Of a stretch of 64,000 nucleotides of DNA, positions 1 through 15,639 are shown one piece after another. This DNA is from Ihuprevotella massiliensis (GTDB lineage Bacteria > Bacteroidota > Bacteroidia > Bacteroidales > Bacteroidaceae): assembly GCA_900095835.1 (NCBI GenBank), contig LT608321.1, positions 1,415,085-1,479,084 of the forward strand, in the 5' to 3' direction. Within the stretch, counting starts at the first letter, position 1. Every line of letters begins with the position of its first letter. The notes beneath the pieces were generated by a model. That model was not told the origin of the DNA. It worked only from the letters and a program-made list of their open reading frames with translations, and made no database searches. Both the position numbers and the translations under genes were made by a program.

Positions 1-3
1 GCA

Positions 4-3000
4 TTGTTCTATTTTTCTTTAAAACAAGAAAGAAAAATCACCTCGTTTTCAAAATCACCCCAAAGGTTTTTCAATACCCGCTATTTTTGTAGCTGGTTGC
101 TCTCTCTGTGCCTATTAGTTACGTTGGGCATGCCCTCACAACTTTGGGCACAAACAACACCCAGTGCCGTAGAGACCCTGGGTCAAGGAAATTTCTTTGC
201 TGTAGAGCTGACGAAAGAGGTATTCTGCAGTAAGGATGCTGCAATTCGTATAGTACCGAAGAAGGACGTTACCCATCTGACCAACGTGAACTATACGTTG
301 GAAGAGAACTTTGGCAGCCACTTCAAAAATAGAAGTAATACACCAGAGTTTAATGCCCTCAGCGCCGACAACTACACCATCCTTATTACGGCTGTCAACA
401 CCACCACAGGATTGCCTTTTGAAGAACGTATCAACTTCGTCGTTCCCACTCCTCCACCCACGCCAGAACGTGACTACGCGGTCAATGATTACTATACCCG
501 CGTCAGCGTGATTGATGTGGCTACAGGTAAGGACCTAAGCACAGGTAAGATAGCGCTGAAGTTGGAAGGAGGTAAAGGACTTGCCACCACCACTATCAGT
601 GTGCAATCCTACACTCCCATGGCAGGATATACACCACTCTATCCTCCTACGCTCAATGTACCCATCAACTTCACCCCAACCGCAGAAGCCAATGTGGTGA
701 TGCTGGATGGCGAATACCCCGCCGGTGACTATGTGCTCAACATCTTTGACGGTTGTCTTGGTGTACCACTTCGCTTGAAATTTGACGGAAAGGAACTCCG
801 TGTGCTTTGTCCTCCCTCCAGCGAATTAGACTTTTGTGCTCCGAAGATGTCGATCGACTATAACAGTAGTTGGATTCGTTCATCCTTCCTCTATTTTGAA
901 TCCCAAAAGTTAGAATTGTCCTTTGCGCCCATTGGTAAACCCTTCACCCAATGGCACCCCCAGACGGTATATAGCCGCAAATACCCAATTACCACGGCAG
1001 AGGCAGAAGCCATTGATGCCGCAGGTGGATACCAAATCGCATTGCGCTACGCGGATCGCCCAGAATATGTTTGTTTAGTGGGTCAGAAGGCTTACTCTAG
1101 CAACCTTGTTTTGAAACGAATAGAATGGGCCCCTAACTACATTAGTCATCGTAATTGCATGACATGGTCGGGGTGGTGCCCTTGGTTCATCGTAGAAGGC
1201 GCACTCTGTAATGCAGAAATCGTGGTGACCAAGAAAGCTACCGGAGAAGTCGTACGTTCCTTTGATAGCTTAAAGCCTGGGGCAACAACGGAATGGCCCT
1301 ATAGCATCGACCTTGTGGCTACCGCTAAAGCCAACGGCAAAGTTATTGGTAGCAAAGAGTTCCGTGTGGATCAGGAGCCGCCTTACATCGGATTTAGACC
1401 GAATCTGGATGTGTATCAAAGCAAATGCATCGATGTTACCATTTTTTCTGGCAACTTGGGAAATGACTGTTTGCCCGTGCTCCAAATCAAGGACCACAAT
1501 GGCAATGTCGTCTACAAAGAGCGCATGGCCAGGATAGAAGTTAATGTACCTTGCCTCAATTATGGGGAAGAATACACGGCAGATTTCTTTGAGAACATGA
1601 CCTCTACGCAACCCATTGCCGTTCCTCAAAAGTTCATCCGCACGCTGCCCACAAAGCTTTTCATGTATGGATATGAGATTGAAATCTGCAATCACGTGAT
1701 GCGTCCATGGATAGACTGGGAAAAAGGCTATTATGACGGAAGAACAAAGAAATGGCCCGTGGGCTCTGTGTGGCGTTTTGAAGCCGTGGACGTAGACGCC
1801 TCTGCTTTACCCTATACCCACATCTATCAGTTTAGTCCTGATGGTTACTTCTATCTTCCCAAGGGTTCCTATCCTCCTGGTAAGTATAAGGTGACTATCG
1901 ACATGGATCCTACCTCCACCACAGACACACCGCTGGTTTACTACTTCGACTTTGCGGGTGGCTTCCAACGAAAGGATCCTTTGCGCATCGACGTGAGCAA
2001 CGAATGCACGAACTTTGCCATCACGCCACGAGATGGCACATACACTGAGCCTGTTTATCCAGGCTACAGTGACAATAATGCTAAACAGGTGTATTTGGAG
2101 CGTCAGCAACTCGATGGTGGGTGGATTCCGGTGGCGAACCTCGAGCGTGACCAGCCCTATTATACGACGCAAACAGGACACTACCGAGCCTTCGTCGACC
2201 TCTGTAGAGACAATATCGTGGAGTTTGACCTCTCCGTGCCTAATCCCAAACTCAAGAACAATAGCACCCTTGCCTACTATTGTGGCAAGGCAGCAGAGAC
2301 CTCTCCCAACACAGCGGGTACAATTCAGATTGAAGCATATGATGGTACACCTCCCTACAGCTACCATCTCTATGAAATGGACGCTTCTAAGCCTAACAAA
2401 CTGGGTACGCTGGTGAGTTCGTACACCAACAAGCCCTTAGGTGAACAAGTGGCATTCAGCAATTTGGGCGTGAAAGCCTACATTGTGAAGATAGAAGATG
2501 CTTGCCAACAATACTTCTTCTATGAAGACGTGATGCGTCCACTGAAAGACGTGGCACGTGCCTTTGTTAAAAAGGCGGTGGTGTGTCAAGGAGAACCCAT
2601 AGAATTGTTCACCTACAACATCAAAGACGTGACTTTCCACTGGACGAAAGTGGGTGACCCTTCATTCACTCACCCTGAACAGAACCAACGCACGCTGATG
2701 ATTCCTCATGCGCAGCAGTCAGACGCTGGTACTTATCAACTGACGGTCATAGACAACAACTGCGACAATGGTAAACCCTTCACCTCGACGGTGCAGGTGC
2801 AAGTGCTTCCACAGTTTTCTGCTGCACAACTCAACGCGCAGCAACAAGAAGTGTGTTGGCAAGAACCAATTTCCTTCCAAGTGGCACAGTTTGTAGATGG
2901 TCAGGCTCCCTACACCTACCAATGGGAATGGAGTAAGGACAATGGTGCTACCTGGCAAACGATAGTGGGGCAAACTAATCAGCGACTTTCTTTTGTGCCT

Positions 3001-3147
3001 CCAGCCGTTCCAGACCTCATGCAGGTCTGGGTGCGCTGTCAAGTCACAGATAATTGCGGTTTTGTGGTCACCTCCAACCAGGCTCGTGCGATAATTCATC
3101 CTTGCTACGCTCCTGTCAATCCTCAATTAATGAACCGCGCCTTTTAA
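4..3147 (+). CDS. Large secreted Ig-like domain protein, 5' end uncertain
   Basis: This open frame starts at the window edge with TTG and has no ATG ahead of the signal sequence, so the true start may lie upstream. Residues about 28-50 form a signal peptide: basic residues, then a hydrophobic run (WLLSLCLLVTLG), ending near LWAQ. The mature part, about 1000 residues, is rich in aromatic beta-strand sequence. The last 190 or so residues hold two Ig/PKD-like modules; one carries the typical SDAGTYQLTV strand, the other TYQWEWSKDNGATWQ. It ends in a short PVNPQLMNRAF tail without an obvious type IX sorting domain. It is probably a cell-surface or extracellular protein. I do not recognise a family for the central 800 residues and assign no function. 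A strong terminator follows. Confidence 0.8.
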   Translation: MFYFSLKQERKITSFSKSPQRFFNTRYFCSWLLSLCLLVTLGMPSQLWAQTTPSAVETLGQGNFFAVELTKEVFCSKDAAIRIVPKKDVTHLTNVNYTLEENFGSHFKNRSNTPEFNALSADNYTILITAVNTTTGLPFEERINFVVPTPPPTPERDYAVNDYYTRVSVIDVATGKDLSTGKIALKLEGGKGLATTTISVQSYTPMAGYTPLYPPTLNVPINFTPTAEANVVMLDGEYPAGDYVLNIFDGCLGVPLRLKFDGKELRVLCPPSSELDFCAPKMSIDYNSSWIRSSFLYFESQKLELSFAPIGKPFTQWHPQTVYSRKYPITTAEAEAIDAAGGYQIALRYADRPEYVCLVGQKAYSSNLVLKRIEWAPNYISHRNCMTWSGWCPWFIVEGALCNAEIVVTKKATGEVVRSFDSLKPGATTEWPYSIDLVATAKANGKVIGSKEFRVDQEPPYIGFRPNLDVYQSKCIDVTIFSGNLGNDCLPVLQIKDHNGNVVYKERMARIEVNVPCLNYGEEYTADFFENMTSTQPIAVPQKFIRTLPTKLFMYGYEIEICNHVMRPWIDWEKGYYDGRTKKWPVGSVWRFEAVDVDASALPYTHIYQFSPDGYFYLPKGSYPPGKYKVTIDMDPTSTTDTPLVYYFDFAGGFQRKDPLRIDVSNECTNFAITPRDGTYTEPVYPGYSDNNAKQVYLERQQLDGGWIPVANLERDQPYYTTQTGHYRAFVDLCRDNIVEFDLSVPNPKLKNNSTLAYYCGKAAETSPNTAGTIQIEAYDGTPPYSYHLYEMDASKPNKLGTLVSSYTNKPLGEQVAFSNLGVKAYIVKIEDACQQYFFYEDVMRPLKDVARAFVKKAVVCQGEPIELFTYNIKDVTFHWTKVGDPSFTHPEQNQRTLMIPHAQQSDAGTYQLTVIDNNCDNGKPFTSTVQVQVLPQFSAAQLNAQQQEVCWQEPISFQVAQFVDGQAPYTYQWEWSKDNGATWQTIVGQTNQRLSFVPPAVPDLMQVWVRCQVTDNCGFVVTSNQARAIIHPCYAPVNPQLMNRAF

Positions 3148-3160
3148 GCGTAAATAGATA

Positions 3161-3205
3161 ACGCCTCGGACAGACCTAAAGTGGTCTGTCCGAGGCGTTT
3201 TTTTT
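3161..3205 (+). terminator. Rho-independent terminator of the Ig-like protein gene
   Basis: There is a perfect 16-bp stem (3161-3176 with 3183-3198) around a six-base loop, followed by a run of eight T. It lies 13 bp after the stop codon. Confidence 0.95.
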
Positions 3206-3631
3206 ATGATGTCCGGCTCCAGAACCGCGATTGGGGTTAAAGAAGGGAGGGATAGACAAGAGAGAAGGCAGGTGAAAGACACCCTCACTGTGCCTCCACA
3301 CATGAGAGAGGTATGAAGAGGGTTAGGTTGTGATGAATGAAAAAGGAAGAAAACCCCAAGAGTCTGATGGGGAATGAACGCAGAGGAAGTCGCAATCACT
3401 AGCGAATGGTGGTAAACTAAGGCTTGAAGGACTATGAGACCAGCGCTGAGAAGTGCCATAAAACGACACACCAGAAAGTAGCGAGGCTACTTCCTGGTGT
3501 GATCGTTCGTCAGTAACGAGCGTTATAGTCATCGTTTTTGTGGGACGAAGAGGGAGAGAGAACTGAAACCAAAGGGTTCAGGAGGGTGTTTTAATAAGCA
3601 ATTGGCGCGTCAGTCTATCTCGTATCGGTGC
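3206..3631. other. Gene-free interval with two hairpins
   Basis: I see no convincing gene here. Short minus-strand frames at 3127-3532 have no family resemblance and overlap each other. The interval holds a 15-bp stem with one mismatch and a three-base loop (3468-3500). A second 7-bp hairpin follows (about 3504-3522), with TTTTT further on at 3535-3539. These could be RNA structures, but I found no matching promoter. Confidence 0.4.
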
Positions 3632-4141
3632 TCAAGGTCTTGGCGACACTTGAGGGAGTGTATCGTTGGTAACTGCCATCTTTAGCCCTTCTTGCACTTG
3701 GCGGTAGGGATTGTGCTCGGCATCCGTGCTGTCTACACCGTGCGTGGCTTCCACAGCTTGCAAGTTCATGGGGATGCTTGTCGTTTTGTCGATGGCTTCT
3801 TCAGCAGTGCCAGCGATGGCAACAAGAAGGGTGACCGCTGCTGCTGCACGCCACAAAGGACGTAGGCGAGCACCGAGGGTCATCTTGATGGCACGCACAT
3901 GCACCTCGGGCATATCTCCCTTGGCACGAAGGCGAGCAATGAGCTTTTCATCAAACTCTTCACCAAGCACTGCAGGAGCTTTAGACTCTTCGGCTACGAA
4001 GCGGAAAAGAGAAGTGTATTGCTGCAAATGACTGGGCACATTGCAATCCGCGAAGAATGCGCGAAGAATGCGTTCTTCGGCTACTGAAGTTTCAGCGGCG
4101 AAGTAGCGTTCAATCAATTGTTCAATGTACTTGTAGTTCAT
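3632..4141 (-). CDS. Probable anti-sigma factor (membrane-anchored), partner of the ECF sigma gene
   Basis: A 169-residue protein encoded 22 bp downstream of the ECF sigma gene, on the same strand and probably in the same operon. It has a helical N-terminal half (about 1-90, beginning MNYKYIEQLIERYFAAETS), one hydrophobic segment at about 97-111 (AAAAVTLLVAIA) and a polar C-terminal tail of about 55 residues. This layout is common for small Bacteroidetes proteins encoded after RpoE-like sigma factors, where the cytoplasmic part would hold the sigma factor and the outer part would sense a signal. I see no zinc-binding (ZAS) motif, so the anti-sigma role rests mainly on gene order and topology. 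Confidence 0.7.
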   Translation of the reverse strand: MNYKYIEQLIERYFAAETSVAEERILRAFFADCNVPSHLQQYTSLFRFVAEESKAPAVLGEEFDEKLIARLRAKGDMPEVHVRAIKMTLGARLRPLWRAAAAVTLLVAIAGTAEEAIDKTTSIPMNLQAVEATHGVDSTDAEHNPYRQVQEGLKMAVTNDTLPQVSPRP

Positions 4142-4163
4142 AATGAGGAGTTTCTTGTGAGAA

Positions 4164-4673
4164 TTAGAGGTGAAATCTCAGATGGCTGAGCTTTTCTTTG
4201 AGTGCTTGTCTGGCGCGGTGTAGGGTTACCTTCACATCGCTTTCGGAAATATCCATCGCCGTTGCCACTTCTTGGTAACTGTGTCCATCGATGTCGCGCA
4301 ACTGCAAGGCGGTGCGCTGTTTCTCTGGCAGCGTTTCAAAGGTTCGACGCACCAAAGCGAGTCGCTCATCAGCTTCTAATTGAGCATCGGGGAGCGCCGT
4401 CGTGTCGGCTGGTGCATCAACATTAGCATCGAGTGCCGCGTGCTGCGCATCTTTGCGTTCTGCGCGGTCGAGGGCTAAATTTCGACAGATAGTCAAGCAG
4501 TAGACTTCTAAGTTCTCCACATCCGTGAGCGACTTGCGACGCTCCCAGACACGGACGAGTGTATCTTCCACCACATCTTCAGCTTCGAGGCTGTCGAGGG
4601 TGATGCGCTGCGCCAGGCGATAAAGTTTATTCTTTAGCGGCAGCAAATCGTTTTGGAAGTCTATTTCTTTCAT
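4164..4673 (-). CDS. RNA polymerase ECF-type sigma factor (RpoE family)
   Basis: A 169-residue protein of normal ECF length. Region 2 spans about residues 8-70 and carries the acidic core (EAEDVVEDTLVRVWERR) used for core polymerase binding and -10 recognition. Region 4 spans about 112-165 with LPEKQRTALQLRDIDGHSYQEVA and the helix-turn-helix ISESDVKVTLHRARQAL. It should redirect polymerase to a small set of promoters in response to an envelope signal. It is the first gene of a two-gene unit with the probable anti-sigma factor. ECF factors often activate their own operon, but I could not identify a specific promoter upstream. The target genes are unknown. Confidence 0.93.
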   Translation of the reverse strand: MKEIDFQNDLLPLKNKLYRLAQRITLDSLEAEDVVEDTLVRVWERRKSLTDVENLEVYCLTICRNLALDRAERKDAQHAALDANVDAPADTTALPDAQLEADERLALVRRTFETLPEKQRTALQLRDIDGHSYQEVATAMDISESDVKVTLHRARQALKEKLSHLRFHL

Positions 4674-4903
4674 GCCTCTATAGGTAGGACGGACAAGGGG
4701 TTGGAAAAGTTACAAGAAATCGCTATTTTTTTCTCGAAAAAGTGCATTTTCTGCTGAGAAGAGACTGTCGGTCCTCAATAAACCATTATCAAACAGACAG
4801 AAACAACAACATGCTTATACAAGAAAAAAGTAGATATCTTTGGGATACTTGGAAGAAAATGAGAGGAGAATCGCTCACTCAGTCTCAAAAAAGGAAGAAT
4901 CTA

Positions 4904-6208
4904 TTATACAGTGGGCATAGACGCAGGCACTTTTTCGGTCACAATGATGACTTTTTCATCTTGTGCAGTGGTGCAAGCAAAGAGATAACGATCGCCCCCT
5001 TCCGCTAGTTTGAGGCGCTTGCGGAGTTCTGCCACAGAATTAGGAAAATTGCGCACAGTGAGATTGGCTTTCTTCAAGTTGCTAATGCTGCGGAGAGCTT
5101 TCTTTTGGAAACCGACCACTTCTACGATGCGGAAACAGCGAGCCGGCAAGGTGAGGTTTGCTTGCGCGCCAACATAGAGTTGGGTGTTGGGGTGGAGTTT
5201 CTGCAACCCAAAGCGAACACCGAATGTTTTGTATCCTCCTGCCTTCATCACCGCTGCATCGGGTTCGTAGAGAAATCCTTCAATTTGTGTCGCCATTGGG
5301 CAGAGAGTTGTTTGCTCTTCCTGCTGGGTGAAGGCAAATGTCCCTTTCTCACTGGTACAAATCCAGCGCGTTGCGTTTTGTGGCTTTTCGTCCGTGGCTG
5401 ATGTAGGAGCAGAGCATTGTTGAACTTGCTGCATTTGCAAATCGCACAACAACAGAATCTCTTTGCACTCTCCATCCACTGCCACCACATGGGCTTCAGT
5501 CACACATCCTAGTGCGGTGATGGCTTGATGTACATCCAACATGGGAGAGAGTTTCACCAACAAACATCGCGCCTTCTCGCGCAACTGTGGCAACAGCTCC
5601 AACACATTGGGGGTGCAGTCCTCGATGCGCACCGTTTTGCGACCATTTTCGTCACGCCGTGCAGGGTCAAGATAGACAAAATCCACCGATTTCATCGTGG
5701 AAAGATGCGTCACTCCATCGCCACAAAGGCAGTTTACGTGCGACAATCCTAACAAAGGGAAATTATGACGAGCAAGTTGCACCAATTCTTCTCGTTGCTC
5801 CACATAAGTGGCTTCGAGAAACAGAGGAGCGATGAAAGAAAAATCTACTCCAAGTCCGCCAGTGAGGTCAATCATCCTCGTGAAAGGTGCTTCGGAAGTC
5901 TTGTGGTTGTTTACAATTTCCTCTACCAATCGGGCTTTATGTTCGGCAGCAGTCTGACTGCTGCATTGTTCTAACGACAAGCGAGGGGGATAGATGAGGG
6001 TTGGAATCTCAGCCCACTGCGGAACTTTTGCGGAGAGTTTTTGCCAACCTTCAATTTGTCGCACGATAAATGCCGATGTCTCTTTGTCAAAACCTAATTT
6101 CTCTCCTTGATTAGCCAATAGAAGCGCCACCGCATCGGGCCGTTCATGCCGATGCGCTGCGATGAAATCGGAGGTTTCTAGTAACAAAGCCGAAAAATCT
6201 GGGTTCAT
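4904..6208 (-). CDS. Class I SAM-dependent methyltransferase with THUMP-like and PG1098-type domains
   Basis: A 434-residue protein. The Rossmann methyltransferase core has motif I at residues 114-125 (DLTGGLGVDF) and a DPARR motif at about 181-185 in the position of the catalytic (D/N)PP-like loop. The N-terminal 90 or so residues are helical. The C-terminal third, with basic LKKANLTVRNFP, resembles the THUMP-like RNA-binding region of this Bacteroidetes family (PG1098-type proteins). It is therefore likely an RNA methyltransferase, but the substrate is not shown by the sequence. It sits 45 bp downstream of the dipeptidase gene on the same strand and may be cotranscribed with it. Confidence 0.85.
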   Translation of the reverse strand: MNPDFSALLLETSDFIAAHRHERPDAVALLLANQGEKLGFDKETSAFIVRQIEGWQKLSAKVPQWAEIPTLIYPPRLSLEQCSSQTAAEHKARLVEEIVNNHKTSEAPFTRMIDLTGGLGVDFSFIAPLFLEATYVEQREELVQLARHNFPLLGLSHVNCLCGDGVTHLSTMKSVDFVYLDPARRDENGRKTVRIEDCTPNVLELLPQLREKARCLLVKLSPMLDVHQAITALGCVTEAHVVAVDGECKEILLLCDLQMQQVQQCSAPTSATDEKPQNATRWICTSEKGTFAFTQQEEQTTLCPMATQIEGFLYEPDAAVMKAGGYKTFGVRFGLQKLHPNTQLYVGAQANLTLPARCFRIVEVVGFQKKALRSISNLKKANLTVRNFPNSVAELRKRLKLAEGGDRYLFACTTAQDEKVIIVTEKVPASMPTV

Positions 6209-6253
6209 GTCACGGAGCAGTTTAGGGTAATAAAAGAGGGAGAAGTTTTATTT

Positions 6254-7045
6254 TTATTGCACCACTTTGTAGTGCGCTTTGGCTTGTGCGCGAGTTTTGA
6301 AGTTGAAATGCCACCACTCTGTGGGTAACACCTTGAAACCTCCAGCTTCCATGGCTGTGCGTAACCATTGTCTGCGAGTGATGTGCTCTTTTTTGAGCCA
6401 TCCACGATTAAAATGCGCGGTTTCATCGCGCACGTGAGCAAGTTTTCCGAGATAGTCAATGGGCGTTCCCATGGACAACCCTGTGGTGTCGCCTGCGGCA
6501 TGGAGGAGCTTTCCCTGAGCATTGCGCACCTCGTTGCGCCAACAGAGGGTGATGTCTACTGCCAATCCATAATTGTGTAAACCACCGCCATTTTTCGGAT
6601 TGCTGACATAGATAGATTTGGAAGTTCCAGCCACCATATTCCACATTTGCTGTTGCACCGACATGGGGCGAGCGGCATCATAGACCTTCAAACTCAATTC
6701 GGGGTGCGCTTTTTGCAAAGCAACTTGGGCTTTCTGCAACGCTGTTGCTGTTTCGGGAAGAAGATAAGCGCGTTGCAAATCACGATACATCACACGTCCT
6801 ACAAAGTTGTCTGCACGAGCATACATGAGACTGACGTAAATGCCGGGAATCACCTTTGTGATGTCTACCAGTCCTTGCTGTTCCATCCGTTGTTCGGTCA
6901 CCGACTTCGGTTGAGCACTTGCAGCAGGTTGAACCGTAGGAGTAGCCAATCCAAAGAGAGAAATGAAGAGGGCACAATGAGCGAGCAACATGAGAGGAAT
7001 GATGGAATAATTGGGAGAAGAAATAGAGCGCGAACAAGAGACCAA
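6254..7045 (-). CDS. M15-family D-alanyl-D-alanine dipeptidase (VanX/DdpX type), secreted
   Basis: A 263-residue zinc peptidase. A hydrophobic export signal covers about residues 14-36, ending around PAASAQ. The start could also be the internal Met at about residue 19 (LMLLAHCALF); both keep the signal. M15 motifs are visible: R126 in YDAARPMS, zinc ligands H157 and D164 in HNYGLAVDIT, and E243/H246 in TEWWHFNF. The family hydrolyses D-Ala-D-Ala or related dipeptides in peptidoglycan turnover; outside van clusters this is a recycling role, not glycopeptide resistance. No van genes are nearby. It is divergent from the PagL-like gene across 162 bp. Confidence 0.9.
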   Translation of the reverse strand: MVSCSRSISSPNYSIIPLMLLAHCALFISLFGLATPTVQPAASAQPKSVTEQRMEQQGLVDITKVIPGIYVSLMYARADNFVGRVMYRDLQRAYLLPETATALQKAQVALQKAHPELSLKVYDAARPMSVQQQMWNMVAGTSKSIYVSNPKNGGGLHNYGLAVDITLCWRNEVRNAQGKLLHAAGDTTGLSMGTPIDYLGKLAHVRDETAHFNRGWLKKEHITRRQWLRTAMEAGGFKVLPTEWWHFNFKTRAQAKAHYKVVQ

Positions 7046-7080
7046 GTACTAGCCTCCGTTGTGAGAATTTGTAATCTCCA

Positions 7081-7140
7081 CAAAATTACGATTTTCTGAG
7101 AAGAACACGAAGCTTAGCTCCCACGAATTGAGTAACTTTG
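7081..7140. promoter_or_regulatory. Divergent promoter region (dipeptidase / PagL-like gene)
   Basis: A plus-strand TAACTTTG at 7133-7140 matches the Bacteroidetes -7 box ahead of the PagL-like gene. A minus-strand TAATTTTG (7081-7088) sits 36 bp before the dipeptidase start. No clear -33 box was found for either, so both are provisional. Confidence 0.45.
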
Positions 7141-7207
7141 TCGTTCGTTAAAGCATAGTTTGCTTTGAAAGATCGATATTCTACTTCAAACTCTTTGAAT
7201 ACCGCCC

Positions 7208-12653
<5,446 letters not shown>

Positions 12654-12687
12654 ACAGGCACTGCTGATAGCAAACGTAACAACCTCC

Positions 12688-12732
12688 AGCGGAGTTGTAC
12701 CAGTATTTTCTGGTGCAACTCCGCTTTCTTTT
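12688..12732 (+). terminator. Terminator after the beta-galactosidase gene
   Basis: A 16-bp stem with one mismatch (12688-12703 with 12710-12725) and a six-base loop is followed by a T-rich tail. Confidence 0.88.
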
Positions 12733-12794
12733 TCTCCATATTCAGCAGCCAACTCCAAAGGGACGCAAGATAACCCGAAGCCAACTTCTTTGTA

Positions 12795-12826
12795 TTTGTT
12801 CAAACCACTGGTTTTTTGTAACTTTG
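12795..12826 (+). promoter_or_regulatory. mutS promoter, Bacteroidetes consensus
   Basis: TTTG (12795-12798), a 20-bp spacer and TAACTTTG (12819-12826) match the -33/-7 promoter form. The -7 box lies 55 bp before the mutS ATG. Confidence 0.75.
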
Positions 12827-12881
12827 CTCCATCTCAACAACCCTGACAAGGCAACAAGTCTTTGTAAACAACGATATATTT

Positions 12882-15515
12882 ATGGCGCAAGAACCACTCA
12901 CCCCGATGATGAAGCAGTTTCACGATATGAAGGCGACGAATCCCGATGCGATTCTCCTCTTCCGTTGTGGCGACTTCTACGAAACGTATAGTGATGATGC
13001 GGTGGTGGCTTCGCAAATCCTCGGCATCACCCTCACCAAACGCAACCAAAAAGGTTCGTCGGGTTCTATTGCTATGGCAGGATTTCCACACCATGCGCTC
13101 GACAACTATCTTCCGCGCCTTATTCGCGCTGGACACCGAGTGGCAATCTGTGACCAACTCGAGGACCCAAAACTCACCAAGAAACTCGTGAAACGCGGCA
13201 TCACCGAATTGGTGACCCCTGGTGTGGCACTAGGTGACAACGTACTGGCTAGCAAAGAAAACAACTTCCTGGCAGCCATTCACTTCGGAGCCGCAAGCGT
13301 GGGACTGTCTTTGTTGGACATTTCCACGGGAGAATATCTGGTTGCCGAAGGAGATGTGGAATATATCGACAAACTTCTTGCAGGATTTTCGCCCAAAGAA
13401 ATCTTGGTGGAACGCGGATTGAAGGGGAAATTCGACAATCTCTTCGCTGGAAAATACTTTGTGTTTGAACTCGACGACTGGGCTTTTGCCGATGTTTCTG
13501 CGCGCAACAAGGTGTTGAAACACTTTGACGTCAAAAACCTCAAAGGATTCGGCATCGACCATCTCCACGCAGCCATCACTGCAGCCGGAGCCATCTTGAC
13601 CTATCTCGACCAAACGCAGCACCACCACACCGACCACATCACGCGCATCACACGCATCGAAGAAGAACGTTTCGTGCGCCTCGACAAATTCACCATTCGC
13701 AACCTCGAATTGGTGAGCACCAACCACGGAGATGGACGTTCGCTCCTCCAAGTGCTCGACCGCACCCTCACCCCAATGGGAGCGCGCCAACTGCGTCGAT
13801 GGGTGCTCTTCCCCTTGCGTTCGGTCAAAGACATCAACACGCGCCTCGACAGTGTAGAACAATTCTTCCGCCAACCCGAATTTCGCGAACTCTGCGAGAT
13901 GGAACTCGGCAAGGTGGGCGACCTCGAACGCATCGTTTCTAAAGTAGCCACTGGACGCATCAATCCTCGCGAAATGCAACAACTCCGTGCCGCCTTGGAA
14001 ACGGTGATGGTGCTCAAAAACGTGTGTTTATCATCGCCACAAGAGAGCATTCGCGCCATCGGAGAAAAACTCGCGCCTTGCACCGAACTGCGCCAGCGCA
14101 TCGAGCGCGAACTGCGCCTTGACCCACCACTATTGGTGAACAAAGGCGGAGTCATCAACGAAGGCGTCGATGCACAACTCGACGAACTGCGCAACATCCA
14201 AACCTCGGGCAAAGACTACCTCCTCCAAATCCAAGAACGCGAAATCGCACGCACCGGCATCCAAAGTTTGAAAATCGGATTCAACAACGTCTTCGGCTAC
14301 TACATGGAGGTGCGCAACACCTACAAAGAGTTTGTACCCGAAGAGTGGATTCGCAAACAGACACTTGTCAATGCCGAACGCTACATCACGCAAGAGCTCA
14401 AAGAATATGAGGAGAAAATCCTCGGTGCGGAAGATAAGATTCTCATTCTCGAAACGCGTCTTTATGGTCAGTTGGTCGCTGCTGCAGCGGAATGTATCGT
14501 AGCACTCCAACACAATGCCCAAGCCCTCTCCGACCTCGACTGCTACCACTCCCTTGCCCATTTGGCTAGAACGCAAAAATATGTGCGCCCCATTGTGGAC
14601 GACACCACTACCCTCGACATCAAAGCTGGACGTCACCCCGTGATCGAAACCTTGATGCCCGTGGGGGAAGAATACATCGCCAATGACATTCTGCTCGACA
14701 CCGAGAGTCAGCAAATCATCATCGTCACGGGTCCCAACATGGCAGGTAAGAGTGCACTCTTGCGCCAAACAGCCTTAATCACCCTCCTTGCGCAGATGGG
14801 GTCGTTCGTTCCTGCCGACAGCGCACGTGTGGGATTAGTCGACAAAATCTTTACCCGTGTGGGAGCCTCCGACAACATCTCCGTAGGTGAGAGTACGTTT
14901 ATGGTGGAAATGAGCGAAGCTGCCAACATCATGAACAATCTCACGGAGCGTTCTCTCGTGCTCTTTGATGAACTTGGTCGCGGCACTTCCACCTACGACG
15001 GCATCTCCATCGCCTGGAGCATTGTGGAGCACATCCACGAAAACCCCACCGCTCATGCGCGCACGCTCTTCGCCACGCACTATCATGAGTTGAATGAGAT
15101 GGAAAATCGCTTTGCACGCATTAAAAACTACAACGTGTCAGTGCGCGAAGTGGATCATCGCATCGTTTTCCTCCGCAAACTCGCACGCGGAGGTAGCGAA
15201 CACTCCTTTGGTATCCACGTGGCGCGCTTAGCTGGTATGCCTGGCGATATCGTGCGCAGAGCCGAAAGCATCCTTCACCATCTCGAAGCCAACCGTGCCG
15301 ATGACCGCGAGAATGTCTCTGCCCCTGCCGAAACACCCACCGAAGGTCTACACGTGGCAGCACCCAACACCCAACTGTCGTTTTTCCAACTCGACGACCC
15401 TGTGCTCACTGCCGTGCGCGATGAGATACTCCATCTCGACATCAATAATCTTACTCCCATGGAAGCCCTCAATCGCTTGCATGAAATCCGTAAAATACTC
15501 ACCGGACAGGCTTAA
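12882..15515 (+). CDS. mutS: DNA mismatch repair protein MutS
   Basis: An 877-residue protein of full MutS length. The mismatch-reading Phe-x-Glu is F32/E34 in CGDFYETY. The connector, lever and clamp regions follow. The ATPase domain has Walker [15 protein letters not shown] near residue 617 and Walker [17 protein letters not shown], then FATHYHEL. It binds mispaired bases and recruits MutL to start repair. The extreme C-terminus ([11 protein letters not shown]) resembles the dimer/tetramer tail. It is a single transcription unit with its own promoter and a terminator overlapping its stop codon. Confidence 0.98.
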   Translation: MAQEPLTPMMKQFHDMKATNPDAILLFRCGDFYETYSDDAVVASQILGITLTKRNQKGSSGSIAMAGFPHHALDNYLPRLIRAGHRVAICDQLEDPKLTKKLVKRGITELVTPGVALGDNVLASKENNFLAAIHFGAASVGLSLLDISTGEYLVAEGDVEYIDKLLAGFSPKEILVERGLKGKFDNLFAGKYFVFELDDWAFADVSARNKVLKHFDVKNLKGFGIDHLHAAITAAGAILTYLDQTQHHHTDHITRITRIEEERFVRLDKFTIRNLELVSTNHGDGRSLLQVLDRTLTPMGARQLRRWVLFPLRSVKDINTRLDSVEQFFRQPEFRELCEMELGKVGDLERIVSKVATGRINPREMQQLRAALETVMVLKNVCLSSPQESIRAIGEKLAPCTELRQRIERELRLDPPLLVNKGGVINEGVDAQLDELRNIQTSGKDYLLQIQEREIARTGIQSLKIGFNNVFGYYMEVRNTYKEFVPEEWIRKQTLVNAERYITQELKEYEEKILGAEDKILILETRLYGQLVAAAAECIVALQHNAQALSDLDCYHSLAHLARTQKYVRPIVDDTTTLDIKAGRHPVIETLMPVGEEYIANDILLDTESQQIIIVTGPNMAGKSALLRQTALITLLAQMGSFVPADSARVGLVDKIFTRVGASDNISVGESTFMVEMSEAANIMNNLTERSLVLFDELGRGTSTYDGISIAWSIVEHIHENPTAHARTLFATHYHELNEMENRFARIKNYNVSVREVDHRIVFLRKLARGGSEHSFGIHVARLAGMPGDIVRRAESILHHLEANRADDRENVSAPAETPTEGLHVAAPNTQLSFFQLDDPVLTAVRDEILHLDINNLTPMEALNRLHEIRKILTGQA

Positions 15516-15540
15516 GGTCTGCTCTGGTGAGTAATTGTTT
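15496..15540 (+). terminator. Terminator overlapping the mutS stop codon
   Basis: An 8-bp outer stem (TACTCACC with GGTGAGTA, 15526-15533) extends inward with paired bases and one bulge. The mutS TAA lies in the loop. ATTGTTT follows, so the T-tract is weak. Confidence 0.6.
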
Positions 15541-15639
15541 ATCCCTAATCTCTTCGGAAAGTCAGACAAGCTCTCAGTGAGCATCGGCTGTTCTTTCCCT
15601 TCCTTTAACCCTATTTATTCATCCTAAAATCTTAACATC

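Noticed and set aside
3127-3532. Small minus-strand frames after the first gene
   Set aside because: They overlap a terminator and each other, and their products look like random sequence.
6254-7045. VanX-type dipeptidase as a glycopeptide resistance gene
   Set aside because: No vanH, vanA/B, vanR or vanS genes are present, and the family is widespread in peptidoglycan recycling.
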